Assembly: GCA_021234155.1 (NCBI GenBank)
Contig: JAJEKV010000033.1
Location: 9,581,641-9,645,640 of the forward strand
Reading direction: 5' to 3'
Length of the DNA: 64,000 bases
From: Isoetes taiwanensis
Lineage: Eukaryota; Streptophyta; Lycopodiopsida; Isoetales; Isoetaceae
Shown here: piece by piece, positions 1-10,129 of the stretch
Position numbering within the stretch: the first letter of the stretch is position 1
How the letters are laid out: each line of letters starts with the position of its first letter
Program-made: the position numbers and the translations under genes
Notes under the pieces: generated by a model
Told to the model about the DNA's origin: nothing
What the model saw: only the letters and a program-made list of their open reading frames with translations
Database searches by the model: none

Positions 1-3000
1 GAGGAAACCGCTGCACGAACTCATCCGACTCCCATGTGGCGTCCTCGGGAGTCTGGCCTTGCCACAAGTCCAAATGTTCTACAACATCTCTGTTGCGCAG
101 CTGCCGAACTCTTTTATCCAAAAGACGTTCTGGCGTTACAGAGGAGTTTAAGACAAACGGTATACTCTCAGGACTAACCACGTTATCCGTATCTAGTATA
201 GCACGCTTCAGTTGACTTACATGAAACACAGGATGGATCCCTAGGTCCTGTGGTAAGCTCAACTCATATGCCATGGGACCTATTCTTTTCAGAATCTTAA
301 AGGGTCCAGCATATCGCGGGGTAAGCTTAGGCACCCATCCTTTCACTAAAGGTCGTAAACTATTCACCCTTAGTGGCGAAGGATAGACCACTCTCAGAAA
401 GACATAGTCTCCTTCCTCAAAGGAGACATCTCGTCTATGCGTATTAGCACTAGACTTATTTCGATCCTGAGCCCTCTGCAAATTCAGCTTGCATTGACGC
501 AGTATTGCATCCATATCCTGCAGCATATTCACAGTTGCTTCTGCTTTGAGATACTTGTGCATCCCAGCATAAGTTCTCGGGTTCCTGCCCATCATAGCCA
601 CAAAAGGTGTCATCTTGATACCTGTATGATGGCCATTGTTGTAGGCAGATTCCAAGTAGGGCAAATAATCCTCCCACTTAGACTGTTTTTCATGAACAAA
701 ACTTCTCAACATATCCTCCAGGATCATGTTGATTCTCTCAGTTTGTCCATCAGTCTGCGGATGATTCCCACTACTCATACGCAACCGTACTTTTAACCCC
801 TTCATCAGGTCTCTCCAAAATTGACCTGTGAACTTGGTATCCCTATCACTTATAATAGATAGCGGAAACCCAAATGTCGGAAACACGTACTACATGTAAG
901 CTGCAGCTACGTCGAATCCCGTAGCATCACCCTTTAGAGGTATAAACTTAACATACTTAGTCAAGCAATCAACCACTACTAAGATCTGGGTGTGCTGCTT
1001 AGCAGTCCGGGGTAATGAGACTATAAAGTCCATACTCACGCATTCCCACCTCTCATTAGGTACTGGAATGGGTTGTAACAGGCCCGGGGTCTTGCCATGG
1101 TCAGCTTTCACAGCCTGACACACCAAACAATGTGAAACCATTTGTTTCACTTGGTCTTGCAAACCCGGCCAATAATATTGCCTTTTAACCAGCTCATAGG
1201 TTTTCCATTCACCCCCATGCCCAGCTTGTGGGGTGTCATGATGCTCACGGATAATTGCTTCTCGCAATTCTTCGTACAAAGGAACATACACTCTTCCCTT
1301 ATAGAAGTATAACCCCTCTTGCTCGGTCCACCAATCCCCAGTTTTGGTCACTGCAGGGTCTTGCTGATCCTTTGCATACGCATCCCTAATCCTCTGGAAA
1401 CGGTCATTCTCCATGATAGCAAGAGCATTCACATGCTTAATCCTGGATAAAGCATCAGCTACTGGGTTATTCTTCCAAGGCGTATGCTCAATACTAAAAT
1501 GAAATTCATGGAGAAAATCAAGCCATCTAGCCTGCCCAGAGCTAATCTCAGCTTGACTTTGCAAAAACCTCAATGGTTTATGATCAGTATAAACGACAAA
1601 CTTGCACGGTTCCTTACTTGTACCACTTCTCAAATAAATGCCTTCATGTTTTTAGAGCGTGAACTATAGCCAATAGTTCTTGCTCGTATGTTGCATAATT
1701 CCGCTCGGCAGAATTAAGTTTTCGGCTTTCATAAGCCACTACCCGACCTTGCTGCATTAATACAGCCCCAACTGCTTGACCGCAAGCATCGGTATATATC
1801 TCAAAGGATTCATTAAGATCGGGAACCTTTAGTATGGGGCTACTAACCAACAACCTTTTGACAAGCTCAAAAGCTTCTTGTTGTGCTTTCTCCCATACAT
1901 ACTCACGAACTTTCTTCAACGGATCCGTGAGTGGAGCTACTACTTTCGGCACAAATTTTCTATAGTACGTAGCCAAACCCAGAAAAATTCTCAACTCGGA
2001 AACATTTTCAGGTGGTAGCCGGTCTTGCACTGCTTGCACCTTACTAGGATCCGGCGACACTCCCTCCCCCGAAAGGATGTGTCCAAGGTATCCAACCCCT
2101 TTGCTTAAGAAAATCACACTTGGATATCTTAGCATAAAGTTTCTGAGTTCGAAGAGTTTGCAATACTTGCTCCAAATGAGCAAAGTGCTCTTCTAGTGTT
2201 TGTGAATATACAATTATATCATCGAGAAACACCTCGACAAACTTATCTAAGTATTCCGAGAATACTTGATTCATCAACCTCATAAAGGTTGCGGGAGCAT
2301 TTATGAGACCAAACGACATCACTAAGAACTCATAGTGCCCCTGATGAGTTCTAAAGGCCGTCTTAGGTTCATCACCTTCCCGAATCCTAATTTGATGGTA
2401 TCCACTACGTAAATCAATCTTAATGAACCATTTGACTCCCCCAAGTCGATCTAGAATATCATCTATTCTGGGTAATGGATATCTATCTTTGATAGTTGCC
2501 TTGTTAAGGGCACGGTAGTCTATGCACATTCGCATAGTCTCGTTCTTTTTCTTAACAAGCAAAAATTGACTCGCAAAAGGCGATTTACTAGGCCTAATAA
2601 ATCCCCTAGCGAGCAGTTCTTTAACTTGATGCTTGACTTCCTCTAACTCTAGAGGACTAAGACGATATGGAGCACGCACCATTGGTTTAACCCCTGGTTC
2701 CAGCACAATTTCATGCTCAACTCCCCGAGAAGGTGGTGGCCCTTTCAACAACTCTTCTGGGAACACGTCTTTAAATCTTTCCAAAATATTTTGTAATTCT
2801 TGATTTACATCCCAACCTAGTTCAATGTTTACATCCATAGATTTACAAGACTTAATCATGTCATCATTGGGCATGGTATACATCAAGAAAAAGCTATCTT
2901 TATTAACTTGAAAACATCGCTTTGCCTCAGTGGCAGACAACAATTTTTTAGGTCTTACATAAGGTAAGCCATGGAGAGTAATTGTTTTCTTAGGCGAAAT

Positions 3001-3351
3001 TTTGATCATTACAGTATGGGATGGCCATAAAATAATTGGCTGAGCTTTTTGCAACCACTGGATTCCCAGAATCACATCGTAGCAGTTTAGCTTACCAATA
3101 TCAAAATCAATGACCATAGAGGCAACATCACGAGTCTCCTTATCCACCAACTTCAAACGAATGCCCCGCGCTTGTTGATGATGGTGCTCAGTCTGGGACC
3201 CAGCCGCAGTCTCAATAACATAAGGATGCACCTCGCTTAGGCTCAAGCCCAACTCCTCTACCACATCTGCAGAAATAAAGTTGTGAGTACTTCCAGAATC
3301 AATTAAGACAATCAAGTCCTTACCATTGATCCTTCCTAACAACCTTATCAC
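1..3351 (-). pseudogene. pol of element A: protease, RT, RNase H, integrase
   Basis: The polyprotein would cut itself, copy element RNA into DNA and insert it into the genome. The frame from 3351 to 2044 starts with a retropepsin (DSGSTHNF, active-site Asp near 3299) and continues into RT (FVKKK-like palm entry, [15 protein letters not shown] catalytic box). A frameshift near 2120 moves the reading into 2183-1644, which holds the RT thumb and the start of RNase H (YTDACG). A second break near 1640 leads to 1633-890 with the rest of RNase H, an HHCC zinc-binding integrase start (C-L-V-C pair) and the core entry MDFIVSLP. A stop at 890-892 precedes the rest of the core (DGQTERIN) and a chromodomain-like tail. 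It is dead by at least three lesions. Family assignment is firm; expression is not expected. Confidence 0.92.
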
Positions 3352-3361
3352 ATTATCGGCA

Positions 3362-4747
3362 TAAGCTTGTGTACATCGATAATGATTTCACCTCTGTCTC
3401 GCCCTTGGAGGTACCTGCTAAAACCTTCTTATCTTTCTGTGGCTTTGTACAATCTCGAGCATAATGCCCAGCAATGCCACAGTTATAATATCCCTTGGAT
3501 GTTTTAGTTTTAGCACTAACCTATCCATCTGCTTTTCCTTAGCCGGATTTTTCTTTTGCTTTTTGGAAGGTGACCCAGTCTGAGGGGCACCCCCGTTCCT
3601 CCTTGCCTTCCATTCAGCAATTCTTTGGGCTTTACAAGATTCCTCCCTACCAACCAGCTTCCTAGCCAGTTCTACCGCAAGCTCAAAACTCACAGGCTCG
3701 ACTTGAAGCATATGCTTTTGAATATTGGCTTGGCATCCTTTAGCCCATTCACGAAATGATCAACCCTCATTCCGGTTGTCAATTTTGGCAAACACGAGAA
3801 CAACGCTTGTATTCTTGTCACATAATCTTGCAGAGTCCCAGTCTGCACAGTTTCTTTCAACTGTATCAAGGCATATCGCCGGTCATAGTGGGGAGCATAC
3901 TCTTGCCTGAATAGCTTACAAAATTCAGCTCAAGTGCGTAGCTTTCGTCCCTCTTCAGTATGGATATCCCACCATTCGGCCGCCCGACCCTTAAGCTTCA
4001 ATGTGGCATACAATAAACGAGCAGGCTCGCTTTTCTTTGTAGCCGCAAAATAAAGCTTCATTTGGTTAAACCAGAGCATAGCTTGCTCTGGAGTAACATC
4101 CTTCCCATAGAAATCTGGCATTTTAACCCGTTCAAGAGACTTGATCTCCTCTTCTGACAATTCTCCTAGAGAATCTTCAGATGGGTTATTACCTTCATGA
4201 TTCTCTATGTTTACTTGAGGGATCTCAGCTGCAACTCCAAGTTGCCTGCTATTAACCCCTCCAACAGCATCGTTTCTAGGTTCTCCGACCCCAGGCCTAC
4301 GGCAGCACCTCTTGCTTCCTGCAAGTACTTTTCCATGGTGGACATCAGACGTTGCTCTCGGGCATTTCCCTCGGAAGACCAAGTGCTCAACTGCTCTTGA
4401 AATTTTTCCAAAATTTCCTTGAGCAGTTTTTGCTCTTTACGAGTTTTCTCAAACTCTTCATTGGGCTGATGGAATCTCTGTTCCAATGGTTCCTCAGTTG
4501 CATTGTTTTGCCCCTGAGGGTTTTCTACGGAAGGGTTTATGTTACCTGGCTGAGGTTCTCCTCCCTGAGGATCATTCTCCCTGGTAACCACTTCCTGAGT
4601 TTCATTTCTGGCGCCATCTTCCTTGGCCGCCTCAGCCTCGAATTCAAATTCAGGTAGATCATCATCCAGATGGATGTCCTGCAAAGCTGGCAGTATTCCT
4701 TCATCAGCAGGGTGAACTTCTGGCATACCATCCACTGGCTGCCCCAT
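3362..4747 (-). pseudogene. gag of element A
   Basis: Gag would form the retrotransposon capsid. The first frame (4747-4211) is acidic and coiled-coil-like, with many Glu/Gln and a heptad-like stretch (KLLKEILEKFQEQL). Reading then shifts to 4382-3930, which holds the retrotransposon capsid region: PDFYGKDVTPEQAMLWF, then LKLKGRAAEWW. A stop follows at 3930, with capsid-like coding beyond it (YVTRIQALFSCLP) and a further frame at 3711-3418. A zinc knuckle lies at about 3450-3490 as YNCGIAGHYARDC. Its first cysteine is Tyr, so the CCHC motif is incomplete. Two frameshifts and one stop make it non-functional. Confidence 0.85.
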
Positions 4748-4788
4748 ACCTGCTGGAACATTCTCAGGTCCCTATGATCTGCCATTAT

Positions 4789-4800
4789 GCTCTGATACCA
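4789..4800 (-). promoter_or_regulatory. Primer binding site of element A
   Basis: The minus strand reads TGGTATCAGAGC, the 12-nt complement of the 3' end of plant initiator tRNA-Met. It sits 4 bases inside the LTR edge, which is where minus-strand DNA synthesis starts. This fixes the element's orientation and its 5' LTR. Confidence 0.95.
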
Positions 4801-4804
4801 AAAT

Positions 4805-5250
4805 TGTCACGCAGCAATTCTGCAGCTTCCCAACAACGGGGAAAGGCCACCGGTCTACCGCCCACTCCACGAACTCCCAGAGTTCCCCATGACCGATGAC
4901 TAATCAGGAAGCCTAGCTTCCTCTTGATTCTTCCCAAAAGAATCAAATGATCCTTTGCACACAAGGATCAGTGAATTATCTCCCTCAGATAATTCTTTGG
5001 ATGCAAGTATGAACCTGGCAAACTATTGCGAGTACTGCAAATCAATGCAAGTAAGGTCTTTGTATTCCAAATATAAAGCAATGCTCTTGCAACAGAATCC
5101 AACTTCAAAGCCTGCAAGCATTACAAACAAGAATAGCGTGATTCCTTCTAGCTCTTAAGAACACCACCCAGTGATGTAGCAAAGAGCCCGAATCAAGCTC
5201 TAAGAGGTCGGATTTGAGCTGTAAGGCTTCGGATCAGCAAATGAATTTCT
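4805..5250 (-). repeat. 5' LTR of element A, probably truncated
   Basis: On the minus strand the LTR ends in GTGACA just before the primer binding site. It matches, in inverted orientation, the last 450 or so bases of the LTR at 6038-6641. The first 145 bases of that LTR are missing here. Homology fades near 5250 where repeat X begins, so either the U3 start was lost or this copy belongs to a shorter LTR variant ending at the CA near 5265. Confidence 0.85.
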
Positions 5251-5262
5251 AATTGTTACAGG

Positions 5263-6037
5263 TGCTTCCAGGGATGGCCGTTTTCACGGGCTCCTGACGG
5301 ATATCCATGAGCATGGGGGTACCGTCGATAGCATGCCGGGGGCATTGTGGCTATGCGGCGGACCATAAGCTCGTAATCAGGCTATGGGGACGTTCAGGGT
5401 TTAGCAAAGTTTTTTTTTTTTTGAGGGATAAAAAAAGATTTTATTTACTTAGAGAGAATGATACAAAGCCACATGGCAGAGGTGTACCCATCCACGAATA
5501 TGAGATGGGGGTAGCTATGTAGCTCCAGCTTGTACTATTCTCTTTCCCGACCTAGACCAGATTAAAATAGGTGCCCCATATTTCTTCCTTTACCTCTTCT
5601 TCACATTTAAAAATTAGCCTAAATTTTTTAAGTCTTTCAAGTACCAGGTGAAGTAGCTGAGTTGATGATATGAATACCTCCTGATTCTTAGCGAAGACTC
5701 GGGCATTCCTCCTTTTCCATATTGACCAGATCGTCCAGGCCCTGACTATGTGAAAATAAATCTTCTTCTTGGGACACCATTCTGGAGGGAGAATTCCTAG
5801 CAGCAATTCTTTGGTTCCTAAGGGTTTAGCAAAGTTGGCCCTAGGGGCACAACATTTACATTAGCTATGGTTCCTTGCAACATTAATGTTAATGTTAAAG
5901 GAGGCCATGTGGCACGTTACTATTGGTTTGAATGGGCCAATAGGGAATTAGCTTGGAAAAGTTCGAACGCCTTTCTGATACAAGGTTGGACGAACTGCAA
6001 CAGGCCGGATTCCTCTCTTGGATTGCATGCCAAGGCA
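5263..6037 (+). repeat. Repeat X, left arm of a large inverted repeat
   Basis: Apart from a LINE insertion at 5411-5820, this stretch matches the reverse complement of 10130-10517 closely, beginning at a shared GTTACAGGTGCTTCCAG. It stops where the A' LTR begins at 6038. The partner copy continues without a break into the CACTA-like transposase end, so X is probably the upstream part of a second copy of that element, cut by A'. No frame in it matches a family I know. Confidence 0.8.
5411..5820 (-). mobile_element. 5'-truncated LINE inserted in repeat X
   Basis: The insertion starts on the plus strand with a run of T, the poly(A) tail of a minus-strand LINE. It ends where the host sequence resumes. 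It is flanked by perfect 16-bp duplications of AGGGTTTAGCAAAGTT (5396-5411 and 5821-5836). The inverted copy near 10360-10380 carries the site once, without insert, and so shows the empty state. The coding remnant (5806-5552) ends in a zf-RVT-like stretch, IWSIWKRRNARVF, as at the C-terminus of plant L1-type LINE ORF2. Severe 5' truncation is normal for target-primed reverse transcription. Confidence 0.92.
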
Positions 6038-6641
6038 TGATTGACACCTGGGTATGATTTAAACTGATAGATCATGCATGTTAGAGCCCAAATCAGTCCT
6101 ATTTAAAGCCAAAAAGGGTGCTTTTGATGGACCCACAAATTACCAAAGCTTGTAATCTCTGCCGTTCTTGTGTAGGCTGAATTTCCTTTGCTGATCCGAA
6201 GCCTTACAGTGCAAATCCGACCTCATAGAGCTTGATTCTAGTTCTTTGTTACATCACTGGGTGGTGTTCTTAAGAGCTAGAAGGAATCACACTGTTCTTG
6301 CTTGTAATGCTTGCAAGCTTTGAAGTTGGATTCCGTTGCAAGAGCATTGCTTTGTATTTCGAATACAAAGACCTTACTTGCATTGATTTGCAGTACTGGC
6401 AATAGTTTTCCAGGTTCATACTTGCATCCAAAGAATTATCTCCGGGAGATAATTCGTCAATCTTTTTGTGTAAAAGATTATTCGATTCTTTTGGGAAGAA
6501 TCAAGAGGAAGCTAGGCTTCCTGATTACTCTCTGGGAGATTAATCCCATCGGTCGTGGGGAACTCTGGGAGTTCGTGGAGTGGGCGGTAGACCGATGGCC
6601 TTTCCCCGTTGTCTGGGAAGCTGCAGTATTGCTGCGTGACA
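6038..6641 (+). repeat. 5' LTR of A'
   Basis: It starts TGATTGACACC and ends GCGTGACA, four bases before the primer binding site. Its last 450 bases match the LTR of element A in inverted orientation. The first 109 bases are repeated in reverse at 9114-9205. Confidence 0.9.
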
Positions 6642-6645
6642 AATT

Positions 6646-6657
6646 TGGTATCAGAGC
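6646..6657 (+). promoter_or_regulatory. Primer binding site of A'
   Basis: TGGTATCAGAGC complements initiator tRNA-Met and lies just after the LTR end at 6641. It sets the plus-strand orientation of this unit. Confidence 0.95.
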
Positions 6658-6882
6658 CCAGAGATTGTGCAAGAACTCTGAGAGTTCTGAGATTGCAGAT
6701 CGTTGGGAATCTCTTAATTTTAAGAGATAACTGTGAATTTAGATTTTAGAATTTAGGATTCTAAAAAATCTAAACACAGTGCTGTGAATCTAGGGAAATT
6801 TAAATACGGATTGGAAATCATATTTAAATAAGAATCTTAAAAGTTAAATTGCCATTATAGATTTGTGGAAATCTAGACTTTG

Positions 6883-7560
6883 ATGGCAGAAATGGACGAG
6901 AAAAGTTCTGTCTTCCAAACCACTTGGGAAGTGGAGAAGCGTGAACTTGAGAGTGTTTCAGTCCAAGAGCTGGCTAAAAACTTAGCATATCTTCAAGGGA
7001 AGATGGCGTCCATTGAACAAGAAGTCAATAAATTAGTTACTAAGCAATGCAGTTTAATTGCTGAAGTACTTGAAGAAGATACCAAGGGTATTTCTTCACA
7101 AGTCCCTTCCCAGGGAAGTTTTGACTGCTTGAATGAACTTATAGCTTATCGTCAGTTGCATAATTTGCAACAAACTGGGGAATTAAGAACCTATGAGCAA
7201 GAGCTTCGGAAGCTGCTTGTAATTGTTTAGCCTCTAGATGATGAAAGTCAGGTTTTTTATTTTATGCATGGCATAAATGAAACTGCACTTAAAATGAAGC
7301 TCAAGAGATTGCATCCAAGGGATTTGGATACAACAGTATTCTATGCTTGTATATGCAGTCAACCAAGCAGAAGGTTTAGCCGAAAAGACGAAGAACAACC
7401 GGTTGTTCGAGTAGTTTTAATGGGCACAACTCCAGTTCTCAACCAAGGCGGCAAGTTCTAGGTGGCTCTAAGGAAAAGGATGGTATTAACGAGGTTAATA
7501 CAGATAAACCTTGTTTGGGTTGTGGAAAAAGAGGACATAATGTATGGAATTGTCCTAACA
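6883..7560 (+). pseudogene. gag remnant of A'
   Basis: An ATG at 6883 opens a coiled-coil-rich frame of about 115 residues to a stop at 7228. Beyond that stop the same frame continues with a capsid C-lobe pattern (FYFMHGINETALKMKLKRL). A frameshift near 7460 leads to a complete CCHC zinc knuckle, CLGCGKRGHNVWNC, at 7512-7553. The capsid N-lobe seen in element A is missing and the N-terminal half is unlike A's gag, so this gag belongs to a different subfamily or is a recombinant. It is inactive through a stop, a frameshift and an internal deletion. Confidence 0.75.
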
Positions 7561-8220
7561 TTTAATCAAGTTACCTCAGGGGCTTGATTGAGAACTATAG
7601 TGAAGTTCTCAAGAAAGAAAAACTAATAGCAAAATTGACTCTGCTACTTAGATAAATTTCTTTTATTACTTGTAGGCGCAAGTAATGGATAGTTAGGAAA
7701 CTGTTAGATGTAAGTATCCGAATTAGTTTAAGGAACTATAGTAAGGTATGTTTTTTTTATATATATCTCAATTTTAAGGTTATAATGCAATAGGTGCAAT
7801 TATAATTTAGGTAAGTATATTTTGGTAATATACAAAACTTGGACTAAGATGGGAAAGATATTGGAATATCTTGACATCTTATAACTAATCTTAGTACGCA
7901 TCTAGTTAAGGTCGTATGAAAAGGATTAAAACCATAGCAATTTGGGCTAAGCGACGGGTCGACTTAGTAGACCAAATTCTTATAAAGAAATTTAATGGGA
8001 AAGTTGCATGTTCGACTTTTCTAATTAAATTTAGGGAAGACTCCCAATGACTAGGAATTGGTCAAGACCAAGGAATACTTCCAAGTCATGTAAACCTTTA
8101 AGGTTTAAGCCATGGAATTGCATCGGGCAATTTAAGGGTACTTGGGTTATACTTTTAGGAGTCTTACAAGTCTATGTTTAGACAAAGAATGCAATTGAGA
8201 ATTGCATGTAAGAAAGCTTT
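7561..8220 (+). other. Non-coding interior of A'
   Basis: AT-rich sequence with stops in all frames. A protease would be expected here but no DSG or DTG motif is visible. Confidence 0.6.
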
Positions 8221-9091
8221 TTCTTGATGTATATCATGCCTGATGATGACATGGTGAAGTCTTGTAATTCTATGTAAACATTGAACTAGGTTCGGATGTA
8301 AATCAAGAATTACAAAATATTTTGGAAAGATTTAAAGACGTATTCCCAGAAGAGTTGCTAAAAGGGCCACCACCTTCTCGGGGTGTTGAGCATGAAATTG
8401 TGCTGGAACCAAGGGTTAAGCCAATGGTGCGTGCTCCATATCGTCTTAGTCCTCTAGAGTTAGAGGAAGTCAAGCATCAAGTTAAAGAACTACTCGCTAG
8501 GGGATTTATTAGGCCTAGTAAATCGCCTTTTGCGAGTTCAGTTTTGCTTGTTAAGAAAAAGGACGAGACTATGCGAATGTGCCATAGACTACCGTGCCCT
8601 TAACAAAGCAACTATCAAAGATAGATATCCATTACCCAGAATAGATGATATTCTAGATTGACTTGGTGGAGCCAAATGGTTCACTAAGATTGATTTACGT
8701 AGTGGATACCATCAAATTAGGATTCGGGAAGGTGATGAACCCAAGACGGCCTTTAGAACTCATCAGGGGCACTATGAGTTCTTAGTGATGCCGTTTGGTC
8801 TCACAAACGCTCCCGTAACCTTTATGAGGTTGATGAATCAAGTATTCTCGGAATACTTAGATAAGTTTGTTGAGGTGTTTCTCGATGATATACTTGTATA
8901 TTCACAAACGCTAGAAGAGCACTTTACTCATTTGGAGCAAGTATTGCAAACTCTTCGAACTCAGAAACTTTATGCTAAGATATCCAAGTGTGATTTTCTT
9001 AAGCAAAGGGTTACATAACTTGGACACATCCTTTCGGGGGAGGGAGTGTCGCCGGATCCCAGTAAGGTGCAAGCAGTGCAAGACTGGCTAC
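8221..9091 (+). pseudogene. RT fragment of A'
   Basis: The sequence follows element A's pol from just before the RT domain ([19 protein letters not shown]) through the palm ([10 protein letters not shown]) and the FLDDI box to the thumb entry (LGHILSGEG). It is interrupted by an extra C in the RMCIDYR region near 8580, an in-frame stop near 8660 and a stop near 9016. It ends at GACTGGCTACCAC, and the inverted LTR piece follows directly. RNase H and integrase are missing. By eye it is about 95 percent identical to A over nearly 800 bases, so the two copies separated fairly recently or have exchanged sequence. Confidence 0.9.
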
Positions 9092-9205
9092 CACGGGGAA
9101 AGGCCACCGGTCAATTCGTGGGTCTATCAAAAGCACCCTTTTTTGCTTTAAATAGGACCGATTTGGGCTAATCTATCAGTTTAGATCATACCCAGGTGTC
9201 AATCA
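9092..9205 (-). repeat. Shortened inverted LTR piece closing A'
   Basis: Positions 9094-9113 match the region near the LTR 3' end, while 9114-9205 are the reverse complement of the first 109 bases of the LTR at 6038. About 470 bp of LTR interior is deleted between them. The piece ends in CA at 9205. Confidence 0.85.
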
Positions 9206-9217
9206 CAACAAGAAAAA

Positions 9218-9595
9218 GGTCATTTAGCGACGTCTATAGCGACGTCTGTGCGACGTCTATGTGACGTCTGACGGCGTCGCACAGACGTCGCACAGACGTC
9301 GCTGCAGACACGTCGCATGCGACGTGCGTCGCACGCGACGTCGGCAGACGTCGCACAGACGTCGCGCAGACGTGACACAGACGTGACTCAGACGTCGCAT
9401 GCGACGTGACACGTGGAATATACACGTGGAATATACACGTGGAATATCAAAAAAAATCCCCGTGTGCCGTAAAATCCACGTGTATACGTCGCATGCGACG
9501 TTACGCAAAAAAAAATTATGAAAATCCACGTGTAATTCGAAAAGCCATGTGGCAATAAAAAAGCCACGTGGATACGTCGCATGCGACGTGTATGA
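9218..9595. repeat. CpG-rich GCGACGTC / CACGTG array
   Basis: GACGTC, GTCGC and TCGCATGCGA units are repeated and inverted many times in about 200 bp. Three copies of ACACGTGGAATAT follow (9411-9450) and further CACGTG and CGTCGCATGCGACG palindromes run to about 9590. Subterminal repeats of CACTA elements bind the element's own TnpA-like protein, and this array fits that place. It is far richer in CpG than anything near it. Confidence 0.75.
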
Positions 9596-9812
9596 AAAAA
9601 AATAAAAAAAAATAAAAAAAATAAAAAAAATAAAAAAAATAAAAAAATGTTTGGCTTAGATAATTATTACAATATGATGTACAAGGAGCAAAATGGCATT
9701 TATATTTTTATATTTATATTTTAAAGTAATCACAAAAGTATTTTTATATTTATATTTTTAAATAATCACAAAAGTGAATTGTATTTATATTTTTAAATAA
9801 TCACAAAAGACT
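9596..9812. repeat. A-rich tract and 3-unit AT repeat
   Basis: Positions 9596-9648 are runs of A7-8 separated by single T. From about 9690 to 9808 a unit of roughly 45 bases, ending in AATCACAAAAG, recurs three times. Confidence 0.8.
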
Positions 9813-9846
9813 CGTTAAGGGGAGTATCCACCCTTTTAGCCTAGAG

Positions 9847-9987
9847 CTAATCTATGTCAGATTCAGTGGAGTAGTCATCCGATTCGGGGTTGCGATTGGA
9901 TGGCCCTCCACCATAGTTTGCAGATCCCTCGCCGACCCCGCGCCCCATGTCCTCGTCTAGGGCTTGATTCATCTCCGCCACTGCTTC
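9847..9987 (-). CDS. Terminal exon of CACTA-like transposase gene, partial
   Basis: After an AG acceptor at 9988-9989 the frame reads 46 residues to a TAG. It starts EAVAEMNQALDED, is rich in Gly, Asn, Ser and acidic residues, and ends DYSTESDID. It lies just inside the subterminal repeats, where the 3' end of the CACTA transposase gene is expected. The tail has no diagnostic motif, so the assignment rests on position. Upstream exons would lie in repeat X' but no clean frame could be followed there. Confidence 0.4.
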   Translation of the reverse strand, partial: EAVAEMNQALDEDMGRGVGEGSANYGGGPSNRNPESDDYSTESDID

Positions 9988-10129
9988 CTATAAAAACCAA
10001 AAGAATATGGCATTAATGTAGTTCATAGAATTATAATAATTTTCTACAACGCACCCCCGCATTCCCGTGATGTGGGACAGTTCCCTCTTCGTATAACTGT
10101 TGATACAGATAAACAGCTCCACGTTCCGT

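Larger units (their letters stand above)
1..5265 (-). mobile_element. Ty3/gypsy LTR retrotransposon A, partial, decayed
   Basis: The minus strand reads LTR, primer binding site, gag, protease, reverse transcriptase, RNase H, integrase and a chromodomain-like tail, and runs off the left window edge, so the 3' LTR is not seen. The order protease-RT-RNase H-integrase is that of Ty3/gypsy rather than copia. The last readable stretch, near positions 20-120, resembles a chromodomain (a TWE motif followed by FP), which points to a chromovirus lineage. Several frameshifts and stops break the frame, so this copy cannot act on its own. The right edge meets repeat X at about 5250-5265 and is not exactly defined. 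Confidence 0.93.
6038..9205 (+). mobile_element. Composite gypsy derivative A' with inverted LTR ends
   Basis: The unit has a 604-bp LTR, the same initiator tRNA-Met primer site, a degenerate gag, a non-coding middle and an RT fragment nearly identical by eye to element A. Instead of continuing into RNase H it breaks at about 9092. There it joins a shortened LTR in reverse orientation that ends in GGTGTCAATCA, the exact complement of the starting TGATTGACACC. The whole therefore has terminal inverted repeats of about 100 bp. No 5-bp target duplication is visible (aggca on the left, caaca on the right), which favours rearrangement over a simple insertion. Confidence 0.85.

Noticed and set aside
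437-796. 119-codon plus-strand frame
   Set aside because: Antisense to the integrase region of element A; no motif.
6033-9210. Target duplication around A'
   Set aside because: AGGCA and CAACA do not match, and no shifted 4-6 base match was found.
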